DNA from: an uncultured Flavobacteriaceae bacterium
GTDB taxonomy: Bacteria > Bacteroidota > Bacteroidia > Flavobacteriales > Flavobacteriaceae
Direction: 5' to 3'
Length of the DNA: 64,000 nt
NCBI GenBank assembly: GCA_947493535.1
Contig: CANLRK010000001.1
Span: forward strand, 186,001 to 250,000
The notes below the pieces were generated by a model. The model worked only from the letters and a program-made list of their open reading frames with translations. It searched no databases and was not told where the DNA came from. Below, piece by piece: positions 46,701 to 55,324 of the stretch; position 1 is the stretch's first letter, and the number at the start of each line of letters is the position of its first letter. The position numbers and the translations under genes were made by a program.

Positions 46701-47115
46701 AAATAATTATGATTTAGCTACGTGGAGCACCCACCCAAAAATTTCCTTTTTAGCTACTACAAATACTAAGTTTGATGCGTTTTATAAATATACGGTTCAA
46801 GAAAACCATATTGGGGCTTTAGAAACTTTAAACCAGCAACGTATCGGGGTAGCTTTTTCTGTTGCGAATAAGGACAAGATTTCATTAAACGGGGAGTTTA
46901 ATTATTACATTAACGATTTTACTGGCAACTCATTTTCTCCCGTAGCTTATCAAATGCTTGAGGGCTTAGAGAACGGTAAAAACATGACGTGGACTATTTT
47001 TGCTCAAAAGCGTATTACTAAGTTTTTAGATTTAAACTTGAGTTATTTTGGTAGAAAAGGAGAGAGTTCGAAAACAATACACAATGGAAACATACAATTA
47101 AAGGCTTTTTTCTAA
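43702..47115 (+). CDS. Large outer-membrane protein, unknown function
   Basis: An 1137-residue protein with a signal peptide (cut after VQAQ, about residue 19). Residues 20-370 contain repeated beta-rich segments including ETSGSISRGFSVGNNQNSVLNS and IDYNAGEIIFNATYPITSEMRITVEYQ, a pattern reminiscent of SprA-type proteins. From about 540 onward, long amphipathic strands rich in Asn and aromatics suggest a large beta-barrel ending in LKAFF, a Phe-terminated outer-membrane C-terminus. I do not recognise the family by name. A single gene ending at a strong hairpin. Confidence 0.75.
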   Translation: MKLPILYLFLIMSFLVQAQEESSYRVQKKIALNDSIVIDTVSITPFQFRVLNKQLKPIDTTHYTIDYGKSILRFHSASAIETDSVYVQYTKYPEFVTKKYFLFDESVIVENTKNTQRLYSLGQSNVSRSYTPFDGLETSGSISRGFSVGNNQNSVLNSELDLQISGKISEKVSLRASLQDSNIPLQEGGYSQKINEFDQVFVELFTDNWLLRAGDINLANNTSYFGRFTKKVQGLYATGTVQRDSSSTKLFAAGALVRGQYAKSTFQGQEGNQGPYKLTGANGELFILLVSGSETVYVNGLALKRGENNDYIIDYNAGEIIFNATYPITSEMRITVEYQFSDRNYSRIIAYGGGEHQSKKFNLNAHVYTENDAKNQPLQQSLTSEQVAILQAAGNNTSLMTAPSAVPEAYAENRILYKKELIGGIEAFVFSNNPADELFQVTFSLVGENQGDYILSNTNAISNIYEYVAPIGGVPQGNFAPIINLIAPTKLQMAVVDASYNPNEKTTIDFELAGSKNDLNLFSSIDDENNNGFAGKLTINRTLVQKDSSWNLNAFLDTDYINKNFKTVERLYRIEFDRDWNLENPLGNQHIIRSGLSYKHAKKGYINYAFEHLEFSENYNGNRHVLTNNLQLNKFRFGTNSSFLNSSSETYNTKFLRVAARVLYQLKRGWIGGKTSLENNQQKDKTTQLLTGTSQKYNTYESFVGIGDSTAVFAEVGYKFRVNDSLKNGYLNRVNSSNTYYLKSRLLNTKKTKLSVHANYRSLSFEDANMPNENALNSRVLYNQSILKQFMQLNTAFEVNSGVVPEQDFTYVEVDEGQGYYTWNDYNGNGIQELNEFEVAQFQDHANFIKILLPNQVFIKTQQNKLSASLTLNPGLWNAASNGFVKVLNKFYNQTSVLIDKKTTRKNNFTFNLFKKEDESLRTMNYSFKNSLFFNRGKQHYTTSYTFLKNRNRNILSIGYLENITTNQQLLFIHKLFNSWLIEFRNNLGSIQNTSENFSSNNYDLATWSTHPKISFLATTNTKFDAFYKYTVQENHIGALETLNQQRIGVAFSVANKDKISLNGEFNYYINDFTGNSFSPVAYQMLEGLENGKNMTWTIFAQKRITKFLDLNLSYFGRKGESSKTIHNGNIQLKAFF

Positions 47116-47119
47116 ATAA

Positions 47120-47147
47120 AAAAGAGCGACAATTCTGTCGCTCTTTT
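47120..47147. terminator. Bidirectional intrinsic terminator
   Basis: A perfect 12-bp stem (AAAAGAGCGACA / TGTCGCTCTTTT) with loop ATTC, flanked by A and T tracts, between the large outer-membrane protein (plus) and glyS (minus). Confidence 0.92.
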
Positions 47148-47170
47148 GCTTATTTACAACCTATGTGGGC

Positions 47171-48712
47171 TTACATTTTTGTTAGCCAGTTTCTCATGTT
47201 TACTTCTTGATCGATAATTGTGCGAAGCTCTTCTATTTTCACTCTTTTTTGTTCCATAGTATCTCTATGACGAATGGTAACGGTGTTATCTTTTAAGGTA
47301 TCATGATCTACCGTAATACAGAATGGTGTACCGGCGGCATCTTGGCGACGGTAACGCTTTCCTACAGCATCTTTTTCGTCGTACAACACATTAAAATCCC
47401 ACTTTAACATTTCTACAATTTCTTTGGCTACCTCAGGTAGTCCATCTTTTTTAACTAATGGAAAAATTGCTGCTTTAGTTGGCGCTAGTACTGCTGGTAG
47501 TTTTAATACGGTACGTGTGGTTCCGTTGTCTAACTCTTCTTCTTGTAAAGCTTTAGAGAATACGGCTAAGAACATACGATCTAACCCAATAGAAGTTTCT
47601 ACTACATAGGGTACATAGCTTTCGTTAAGCTCTGGGTCAAAATACTGTAATTTTTTACCTGAATATTCTTCATGTGCTTTTAAATCGAAATCGGTACGAG
47701 AGTGTATTCCTTCTAATTCTTTAAATCCGAATGGGAAGTTAAACTCAATATCGGCAGCCGCATCGGCATAATGTGCTAGTTTTTCATGATCGTGAAAGCG
47801 ATAGTTCTCTTCGCCTAAACCTAAAGACTTGTGCCATTTTAAGCGGGTTTCTTTCCATTTTTCATACCATTCCATCTGCGTACCAGGGCGAACAAAAAAC
47901 TGCATTTCCATTTGTTCAAACTCACGCATACGGAAAATAAACTGACGTGCTACAATTTCGTTTCTGAACGCTTTTCCTGTTTGTGCTATACCGAAAGGTA
48001 TTTTCATTCGCCCAGTTTTTTGCACGTTTGCGAAGTTTACAAAAATACCTTGAGCTGTTTCTGGGCGCAAGTACAACTCCATAGCAGTATCGGCCGAGGC
48101 TCCTAATTTAGTACCAAACATTAGATTGAACTGACGCACATCTGTCCAGTTTTTAGAGCCCGACACTGGGCAAGCAATACCTAGCTCTTCAATAAATGCT
48201 TTTACTTCTGCTAGCTCATCATTATCTAAATGCTTAGCCAACCTGTTTAAAATAGCTTGTTTTTCGGCCCTATACTTTAGCACCTTAGGATTAGTGCTTT
48301 CAAATTCGGCTTTATTAAAGGCTTCGCCAAAGCGTTTGGCTGCTTTGGTAATTTCCTTTTGTGCTTTGGTTTCTAATTTTTCAGCAAAATCTTCTACTAA
48401 AACATCGGCTCTATATCGTTTTTTAGAGTCTTTATTATCTATTAACGGATCGCTAAATGCATCAACGTGCCCAGAAGCTTTCCAGGTTGTTGGGTGCATA
48501 AAAATTGCGGCATCAATACCCACAATATTATCGTGCAGTTGCACCATAGCTTTCCACCAATATTCTCTAATATTTTTCTTTAATTCTGCTCCGTTTTGTG
48601 CATAATCATATACTGCACTCAACCCGTCGTATACTTCACTTGATTGAAATACATACCCATACTCCTTGGCATGAGCGACTACTTTTTTAAACTGATCTTC
48701 TTGTTTTGCCAT
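47171..48712 (-). CDS. glyS: Glycine-tRNA ligase (dimeric, eukaryote/archaeal type)
   Basis: Class II synthetase charging tRNA-Gly, 513 residues, the alpha-2 type and not the alpha2-beta2 bacterial type. Segments of the family include LRPETAQGIFVNFANV, the motif 2 region FRNEIVARQFIFRMREFEQMEMQFF, and motif 3 near ETSIGLDRMFLAVF. The C-terminal anticodon-binding domain follows LPAVLAPTKAAIFPL. The start MAKQEDQFKKVVAHAK is typical of Bacteroidota. Confidence 0.95.
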   Translation of the reverse strand: MAKQEDQFKKVVAHAKEYGYVFQSSEVYDGLSAVYDYAQNGAELKKNIREYWWKAMVQLHDNIVGIDAAIFMHPTTWKASGHVDAFSDPLIDNKDSKKRYRADVLVEDFAEKLETKAQKEITKAAKRFGEAFNKAEFESTNPKVLKYRAEKQAILNRLAKHLDNDELAEVKAFIEELGIACPVSGSKNWTDVRQFNLMFGTKLGASADTAMELYLRPETAQGIFVNFANVQKTGRMKIPFGIAQTGKAFRNEIVARQFIFRMREFEQMEMQFFVRPGTQMEWYEKWKETRLKWHKSLGLGEENYRFHDHEKLAHYADAAADIEFNFPFGFKELEGIHSRTDFDLKAHEEYSGKKLQYFDPELNESYVPYVVETSIGLDRMFLAVFSKALQEEELDNGTTRTVLKLPAVLAPTKAAIFPLVKKDGLPEVAKEIVEMLKWDFNVLYDEKDAVGKRYRRQDAAGTPFCITVDHDTLKDNTVTIRHRDTMEQKRVKIEELRTIIDQEVNMRNWLTKM

Positions 48713-48778
48713 AATGAGCGCAAAATTACATAATTTATTGTATTTTAAATTCGATATTTTTCAATAAAATAAATTTAA

Positions 48779-48810
48779 AACCGGCTAATTGAATACTCAA
48801 TTAGCCGGTT
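48779..48810 (-). terminator. Intrinsic terminator of the M13 peptidase gene
   Basis: A perfect 14-bp stem (AACCGGCTAATTGA / TCAATTAGCCGGTT) with loop ATAC, 24 bases past the M13 stop codon and upstream of glyS. Confidence 0.88.
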
Positions 48811-48833
48811 AATTTTTGTTGCTTATAATTATA

Positions 48834-50909
48834 TTACCATATTCTTACGCGCTGTTCTTTAGCTATGTACATGCTGTCACCTTGTTTTATATTGAACGCA
48901 TCATAAAAAGCATCCACGTTTTTAAGTGGTTGACCCGCTCTGACCATACCTGGTGAATGTGGATCGGTTTTTATTTGGTTTTTTAATGCCTCATCTCTGT
49001 ATTTGGTTCTCCAAACGGTTGCCCATGACATAAAGAAACGCTGTTCTGCCGTAAAACCATCAATTGGTTCTGGTTTTCCGTTTGCAGCATAATGTAACTG
49101 TAAGGCATCGTATGCTACATTTATCCCTCCTAAATCTCCAATGTTTTCTCCTAAAGTAAACGCTCCATTAATTTGCGTTTTTGGCAACACTTCAATATTT
49201 GAATATTGTTGTGCTAATGCATCGCCTAATGCTTTAAATTTTTCAGCATCTTCTTCTGTCCACCAGTTATTTAGGTTTCCATCCTTGTCATAACGTGCTC
49301 CAGAATCGTCAAAACTATGAGAAATTTCATGACCTATAACAGCTCCTATACCTCCGTAATTTACAGCATCATCGGCGTTATAATCGTAAAATGGTGGCTG
49401 CAAAATTGCCGCTGGAAACACTATTTCATTATACGAAGGGTTAAAGTATGCATTAACCGTTTGCGGTGCCATGTGCCATTCTGTTTTATCTACCGGTTCA
49501 TTTAGCTTGTCAATCATTTTTTTATAACCCCATACTGCAATGTTTTGCATATTAGCATAGTAGGTATTGTTTGCTGAAACTTCTACATCATTGTACTCTT
49601 CCCACTCATCAGGGTAACCAATTTTTACTGTAGTTGCGTACAATTTCTCCAAAGCTTTCAACTTGGTTTCCTCACTCATCCATGTTAACTTTTCAATTCT
49701 TTTCCCAAATGCTTTTAACACATTATCTATCATTTTTTGTGCTTTAGCTTTTGCTTCAGGTGGAAATTTTTCAGCAACATATAATTGTCCTAAAGCTTCT
49801 CCTAAATTTCTGTTTACTGTAGCTAATGCACGTTCTTTAGCTGGACGTTGTTCTTTAGCTCCTTTTAAGGTTTTAGAATAAAACTCCCAATTACTTTTTT
49901 CAAGTTCTTCACTTAATTTACTTGCTGCTTTATTTATTACTGTCCATTTTAAATATGCTTTCCAATCGGCTACATTATTCTCTGCAAACAATTGATTTAG
50001 CGCTTTTGTATACTTTAACTCGCTTACTATTACCGTATCGATTTTTTCAATACCGATGCCTTTATAATAATTAGTCCAATTGATTTGCGGCACCATTTTT
50101 TGCAAGTCGTTTATTGCTGTTGGATTATAGCGTTTACGCGCATCTCTGCGCTCTACTTTATCCATTTTTGGCTCGGCTAACTTTGTTTCGAAAGCTAAAA
50201 TTTGCTGGGCCAATGCTTGTGCTTTTTCGGCATTATCACCTACATATTGAAACATTTTAGCGATATGCTGCTTGTACTTTTCTCTTTTTTCTTTAGAATC
50301 TTCATCTTCCTTTACATAATAATCTCTATCTGGCAATCCTAAACTACCTGCGCCCAAATACACTACATTTTTGTTACTATCTTTAGAATCGGCACCTACG
50401 TAAGTACCAAAGAAACCACGGATACCTTTTGGAGCGTTTTTAATAATATACTGCTCTAAATCGGTCATAGTTTTTATATCTTCTATGGCCTCTATAGCTG
50501 GTAATATTGGCGCAAAGCCTTGTTGATTTCTTTTTTCTGTATTTAAAATTGACTGGTACAGCGCCACTGCTTTCCCTTGATCTGAACTTGCTGCTAGTGT
50601 AGTATCTTTTATTGCTTTTTCAATAATATTAAGCACATCATCGTCAGTCATTTTTCGTAACTCATCAAAACTTCCCCAACGTGTTCTGTCTGCAGGAATT
50701 TCGTTATTTTTTAACCACGTACCATTGATAAATTTAAAAAAATGGTGTTTGGGATTTTCGGAGTAATCAATTAGTTTAGTGTTAATTCCAACATCTTTAT
50801 TAGCTTTATTGTACGCAAATTCTGATGTAGTTTTTTCTTCTTTTTTACATGATGTAAGTGCCAATGCAGAAACAACACTTAGACACATTAGTTTTTTTAC
50901 ACTTTTCAT
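48834..50909 (-). CDS. M13 family metallopeptidase (neprilysin-like) lipoprotein
   Basis: A 691-residue zinc endopeptidase anchored in the envelope (signal peptide ending ALTSC, lipid C21). The catalytic site is HEISH (H527, E528, H531) with third ligand E588 in GENIGDLGG and the substrate-binding NAYFNPSYNEIVFPAAIL. It ends in RVRIW, as M13 enzymes end in a short conserved tail. Likely degrades short peptides in the periplasm or at the surface. Single gene with its own terminator. Confidence 0.93.
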   Translation of the reverse strand: MKSVKKLMCLSVVSALALTSCKKEEKTTSEFAYNKANKDVGINTKLIDYSENPKHHFFKFINGTWLKNNEIPADRTRWGSFDELRKMTDDDVLNIIEKAIKDTTLAASSDQGKAVALYQSILNTEKRNQQGFAPILPAIEAIEDIKTMTDLEQYIIKNAPKGIRGFFGTYVGADSKDSNKNVVYLGAGSLGLPDRDYYVKEDEDSKEKREKYKQHIAKMFQYVGDNAEKAQALAQQILAFETKLAEPKMDKVERRDARKRYNPTAINDLQKMVPQINWTNYYKGIGIEKIDTVIVSELKYTKALNQLFAENNVADWKAYLKWTVINKAASKLSEELEKSNWEFYSKTLKGAKEQRPAKERALATVNRNLGEALGQLYVAEKFPPEAKAKAQKMIDNVLKAFGKRIEKLTWMSEETKLKALEKLYATTVKIGYPDEWEEYNDVEVSANNTYYANMQNIAVWGYKKMIDKLNEPVDKTEWHMAPQTVNAYFNPSYNEIVFPAAILQPPFYDYNADDAVNYGGIGAVIGHEISHSFDDSGARYDKDGNLNNWWTEEDAEKFKALGDALAQQYSNIEVLPKTQINGAFTLGENIGDLGGINVAYDALQLHYAANGKPEPIDGFTAEQRFFMSWATVWRTKYRDEALKNQIKTDPHSPGMVRAGQPLKNVDAFYDAFNIKQGDSMYIAKEQRVRIW

Positions 50910-51005
50910 TTGTGTGGGGTTTTATTTTTTGGAAAGTTCCGAATATACACAATTTAAAATAATTTTAAATTACGATTATTAAAAACTTAACTCATTAACA
51001 GCTAC

Positions 51006-53141
51006 TTATATAACATCTATACTATTAAACACAATTCTAAAGTTTGTTCCAGTTCCGTGAAGTTGTTCTATAGTTCCGTTTAATTGTTTTGTGAATATTT
51101 TAATTAATTTAGAGCCTAATCCAGGTGTGTTTTCTATACTTGTATTTCCAACACCATTATCTCCTATAAGCATTTCATAAACATCTTTTTCTATTTGCTT
51201 AATTGTTATCGTAATTTCGCCATGATCTGTTGTTGAAAAAGCATACTTTAATGCGTTAATAACTATTTCATTAACTATTAATCCTAATGGAACGATTGTT
51301 CGTAAGCCTATTTTAATATTATCAATAGTAATATTGGTTTTTATTTCTTTATCAATGATGTAGGTGTTGATAATATCATTAACTATAGTTGTTATATAGT
51401 CTTTCAAATTTACATGTGATAACTCATCTGAGTGATACATTTTTTCATGTAATGCTGCAATTGTTATTACTCTTTTTTGACATTCTTTAAACTTTTCAAC
51501 TATTTCTTTATCGTCAAATTCCTTGGCTTGCAACCTCAACAAACTATTAATTACTTGCAAATTATTTTTTACACGATGGTGTATTTCTTTTAACATTACC
51601 TGCCGTTCATCATCTTGTTTTTGTAATAACGCGTTTACCGCTTTACGACGTTTAGAAGTGTTGTTTATATATATAATAAACCCGATAGCTATTGCCAAAG
51701 CTAGAATACTAATAATTGTTATAATCTGGTTTGTATATAGCTTTAGTTTTTGTACCTCCTTTTCCTTTAAAAGCACCTGATTTTGCGTTGATAGTAACTT
51801 TATTTCCTGTTCTCTTTTTTCTGCTTCATAACTGTTGCGTTGTTCTGTTGCTGCTTGTTCTGTTTTTTTATTTCGGATGCTATCGCGCATGGCAACGTAT
51901 AACTCTTGAGTTTCAAAAGCTTTTTTCCAGTTATTTTGTTGTTGGTATACTTGTTTTAATACTTCTGAAGCATCTCTTATTAACTCAGGGTGTCCTATTT
52001 TTTTACTTATTTTTAAACTTTGCTCTGCTGAGCTCTTAGCTTTAGCTATTTTGTTTACTTTCAAACAAGTACTACCAATATTAAATAGGGTTATAGCTAT
52101 CCAACGTTCGTCATTTTCGTCTATGCTAATTTTTAAACTCTCGTTATACTTTTTAAGTGCAGTAGCATAGTTTCCTTGCTCCTTATGCACTGTACCTATG
52201 TTATTTAATGTATGTGCAATTCCTTTCTGGTTTTTTAATTTTTGCTTTATAGCCAAACTTTTTTCATAATAATGTAATGCTTTTTCATACTCTTTTAAGT
52301 TTTTATAAACCACTCCAATGTTATTTAATGAAAGAGATTCTCCACTTCTATTTTTTGTTTGTTGCCTTATAGCTAAACTTTTTTTATAATATTCTAATGC
52401 TATATATGGTTTCCCTTGTTTTTTGTTTACTGTAGCGATGTTATTAAACACTGATGCAACCCCCTTTTTATCATCAATTTCTTCTCTTATAGTAACACTT
52501 TGATCATATAGGCTTAGTGCCTTAATATGCATACCGTAGTTTTCGTGTAAAAAACCAATAACATTGAGGAGCCTGCCTATATTTTTCTTGTCTTCTATTT
52601 TTTTATAGTAAGCTAGTGCTTTATTATACTGCTCATTAGCTTTTAAAAAATTCCCATCATTTCTATATGAACTGGCTATACCTTCATAGGCTGCTATTTC
52701 GCTTTTTTTATCATTTATTATGCTAGAAAGTGAACTAATTTGTTGGTACGTGTGTATTGCTTGTTGATATTCTGCTATAGATTTATGATACACGCCTATA
52801 TTGAATAGCATTTGTATATAAAGTTGTTTGCTTATTTTATGCTTGTTTGCATTTATAAAAGCTACAACCCATTTATTGTACTTCTTTTTAACTTGTTTGT
52901 TTTTTGATTGTTTTACAATAGCATATAGTGCGTTTAATTGTAACGAATCATTAGCTGCTTTATGGAATTTGACTAAATTTTGCTCAATTATTATTTTTTC
53001 TTTTACAGGAAGTTGAGATAGTTGCAAGCTATCAACTAAATAATAATTTTCATTGTGTTTTGTTTGAGCAAAGCTTACTTTAATGTAGAAAAAAGTGACT
53101 ATTAGTAAACTACCGATACATATATTTTTTACTTTTTGCAT
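51006..53141 (-). CDS. TPR-containing sensor histidine kinase (HisKA_2 type)
   Basis: A 711-residue sensor kinase with a signal peptide (cut near residue 25), about six to eight tetratricopeptide repeats in the periplasmic half (about 110-400), a membrane helix near 468-490, then a HisKA_2 domain with EIHHRVKNN (phosphorylated His in H521-H522) and an ATPase domain (N624 in the N box NEIVINALKYAF; DNGVG at about 661-665; GLGSKLI). The kinase type signals to unknown regulators. A paralogue lies directly upstream on the same strand (64-base gap), with no response regulator beside either. Confidence 0.9.
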   Translation of the reverse strand: MQKVKNICIGSLLIVTFFYIKVSFAQTKHNENYYLVDSLQLSQLPVKEKIIIEQNLVKFHKAANDSLQLNALYAIVKQSKNKQVKKKYNKWVVAFINANKHKISKQLYIQMLFNIGVYHKSIAEYQQAIHTYQQISSLSSIINDKKSEIAAYEGIASSYRNDGNFLKANEQYNKALAYYKKIEDKKNIGRLLNVIGFLHENYGMHIKALSLYDQSVTIREEIDDKKGVASVFNNIATVNKKQGKPYIALEYYKKSLAIRQQTKNRSGESLSLNNIGVVYKNLKEYEKALHYYEKSLAIKQKLKNQKGIAHTLNNIGTVHKEQGNYATALKKYNESLKISIDENDERWIAITLFNIGSTCLKVNKIAKAKSSAEQSLKISKKIGHPELIRDASEVLKQVYQQQNNWKKAFETQELYVAMRDSIRNKKTEQAATEQRNSYEAEKREQEIKLLSTQNQVLLKEKEVQKLKLYTNQIITIISILALAIAIGFIIYINNTSKRRKAVNALLQKQDDERQVMLKEIHHRVKNNLQVINSLLRLQAKEFDDKEIVEKFKECQKRVITIAALHEKMYHSDELSHVNLKDYITTIVNDIINTYIIDKEIKTNITIDNIKIGLRTIVPLGLIVNEIVINALKYAFSTTDHGEITITIKQIEKDVYEMLIGDNGVGNTSIENTPGLGSKLIKIFTKQLNGTIEQLHGTGTNFRIVFNSIDVI

Positions 53142-53205
53142 TAAGAGTCTCTTTCTTAGTGCCTAGCAAGATACAATAAAAGTAAAAATATTTTAAAAGG
53201 ATTTT

Positions 53206-55266
53206 TTAATTGACAATACTAAACGTTAATTTGTAACTAGTACTTGGGTTGCTTAACCTAGTCATTGCTCCATTAAGTTGCTTGGTATACATTTGTATTA
53301 ATTTACTTCCTAAACCTTCGTGCTTTTCTTCTGGGTTATACCCTATTCCGTTATCACTTATAAAAAGTTCATACTTATTTTTAGTATTATTTTTTAATGA
53401 CACGAAAATTTCTCCGTTAGTACTGTTAGGAAATGCATATTTTAAGCTATTAGTTATTATTTCACTAATTATTAAACTTAACGGTGTTAATGTTTTTAAA
53501 CCAAACTTTAGTTCTTCAATATTTAATTTTAATACTATTTTTTTATCTATAGCGTAGTTGTCAATTAAATCTTTAATTAAAGAAGAAGTGTGTTCTTTAA
53601 TATCGATATGCTTTACATCTTCAGACAAGTACATTTTTTCATGCAATAAAGCCATGGACATTACTCTTTTTTGAGCTGTTTTAAACATGGCTAGTGTTTT
53701 GGGGTCTTCAACACTTCTTGATTGAAAACGCAATAAACTATTAATTGCATGCATACTATTTTTTACCCTATGATGAATTTCTTTAAGCATCATTGCTTTT
53801 TCTTCGTTTTTAAGGCTAATTTCTTCTTTTTGTTGTTTTAACAACTCATTAATTATTTGTTTTTTCTGATTACCATAATAGATTGCAATAGCCAATAATA
53901 ATGTAAAAATAAAAGCCGAAGTCATGAAATAAACCATTGTTGATTTTTCTTTTAGCTTTAATTCATTCACTTCATTTTGAGTAGCTAATAACGCCAACTC
54001 ATTTTCCTTTTTTTCTAAATCGTATAATGCCTTTTGACGAATAACATCTTTTTCCGTTTCTTTATTATTAATACTATCTCGCATTAATATATGTAGCTCA
54101 TGCATGTGCAAAGCATCTTTCCATTTGTTTTCTTCTTTGTACACTTTAAAAAGAGATAAAGCAGCATCACTAATTAATAACGGTTTTCTTAACTCGTGAG
54201 CTAAAGTCATACTCTGCTTACTATATTTTTCAGCAGTTTTATATTGGTCTTTTTCATAAAAAATATCTGCTAAGTTGTTTAATGAAATAGCTAAACCTTC
54301 TTTGTTTTCTATTTCTTTGCTTAAGTTTAAACTCTTGTTATAAGAAACTTCTGCTTCTTGATATTTTCCTTGGTCTTTTAATAGCCTACCAATACTATTT
54401 AATGATACGACAATTCCTTTTTTGTCGCCTATGGTTTCTTTAATCGCTAAACTTTGTTTAAAATGTTCTAATGCCTTGTCATATTTATTTTCTAAAGAAT
54501 AAATAACCCCTATATTATTTAATATTGCTGCGTTTGAATAAGAGCTTTTAGCGTTTGCATTTACCTCTAAACTCTTTTTAAAATACTGAAGTGCTTTTTG
54601 AGTTTCTCCTTGATTAAAATAACTTTGCCCAACGTTGTTTAATGATATACTCAATCCTTTAGGGTCATTCACTAAATCGGACTCTCTTATTTTTAATGCT
54701 TTGAGGTAATACTCTAGAGCCTTAGGGCTATTACCCTTATTATCATATATTCCGCCTAAGTTATTGTATATAGAGGCTATACCTTTGTAATCATTAATCC
54801 CCTCTTTAATTGACAAGCTTTCTGAATAATTTTTAATTGCCTTTTCATAATTTCCTTTAGAGTAGTTCCAGACACCAAAATTGTTTAATGCACCTGATTT
54901 ATTTTTCAGTAAAAAGGTAAGGGTTGCTTCGTTTCGTTTGCGCTGTAACTTTTTATCTTTTAGCTTTTCTTCAATATAATCATAAACCCATTTATTGTAT
55001 TTGGGCCACACAAAATCATTCCAAGATTCTTCTACAATAATATTTATCGCATTAATTTTTAGTGTATCGTTAGCAGCCTGGTGATATAGTGTGAGTGAAG
55101 AGTCTATAAGCTTCTTTTCAGCAGCCGACATATTTTCTATTGGCAAATTTTTTACTAAGTAATAGTTTTCTTCTGAAGAATTTTGAGCATAAACGCCTAT
55201 TCTAAAATGTCCAAAAACACAACAGAATAATATCATTACTATTAGGTGTGCTTTTAATTTTATCAT
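53206..55266 (-). CDS. TPR-containing sensor histidine kinase, paralogue of the preceding
   Basis: A 686-residue sensor kinase of the same architecture: signal peptide, periplasmic TPRs (about 115-370), a membrane helix near 445-465, a HisKA_2 domain with EIHHRVKNS (H498-H499), and ATPase motifs (N box SEIITNSLKYAF; DNGIG; GLGSKLI). It is clearly homologous to the kinase at 51006 over the whole length, the ligand-side repeats being less alike than the kinase domain. Tandem duplication; signals are unknown. Confidence 0.9.
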   Translation of the reverse strand: MIKLKAHLIVMILFCCVFGHFRIGVYAQNSSEENYYLVKNLPIENMSAAEKKLIDSSLTLYHQAANDTLKINAINIIVEESWNDFVWPKYNKWVYDYIEEKLKDKKLQRKRNEATLTFLLKNKSGALNNFGVWNYSKGNYEKAIKNYSESLSIKEGINDYKGIASIYNNLGGIYDNKGNSPKALEYYLKALKIRESDLVNDPKGLSISLNNVGQSYFNQGETQKALQYFKKSLEVNANAKSSYSNAAILNNIGVIYSLENKYDKALEHFKQSLAIKETIGDKKGIVVSLNSIGRLLKDQGKYQEAEVSYNKSLNLSKEIENKEGLAISLNNLADIFYEKDQYKTAEKYSKQSMTLAHELRKPLLISDAALSLFKVYKEENKWKDALHMHELHILMRDSINNKETEKDVIRQKALYDLEKKENELALLATQNEVNELKLKEKSTMVYFMTSAFIFTLLLAIAIYYGNQKKQIINELLKQQKEEISLKNEEKAMMLKEIHHRVKNSMHAINSLLRFQSRSVEDPKTLAMFKTAQKRVMSMALLHEKMYLSEDVKHIDIKEHTSSLIKDLIDNYAIDKKIVLKLNIEELKFGLKTLTPLSLIISEIITNSLKYAFPNSTNGEIFVSLKNNTKNKYELFISDNGIGYNPEEKHEGLGSKLIQMYTKQLNGAMTRLSNPSTSYKLTFSIVN

Positions 55267-55324
55267 TGGCTTTTGTTTTTAAGGGTTTTACTAAAGTTAC
55301 AAAAAACCAACAAATAACTCACTA

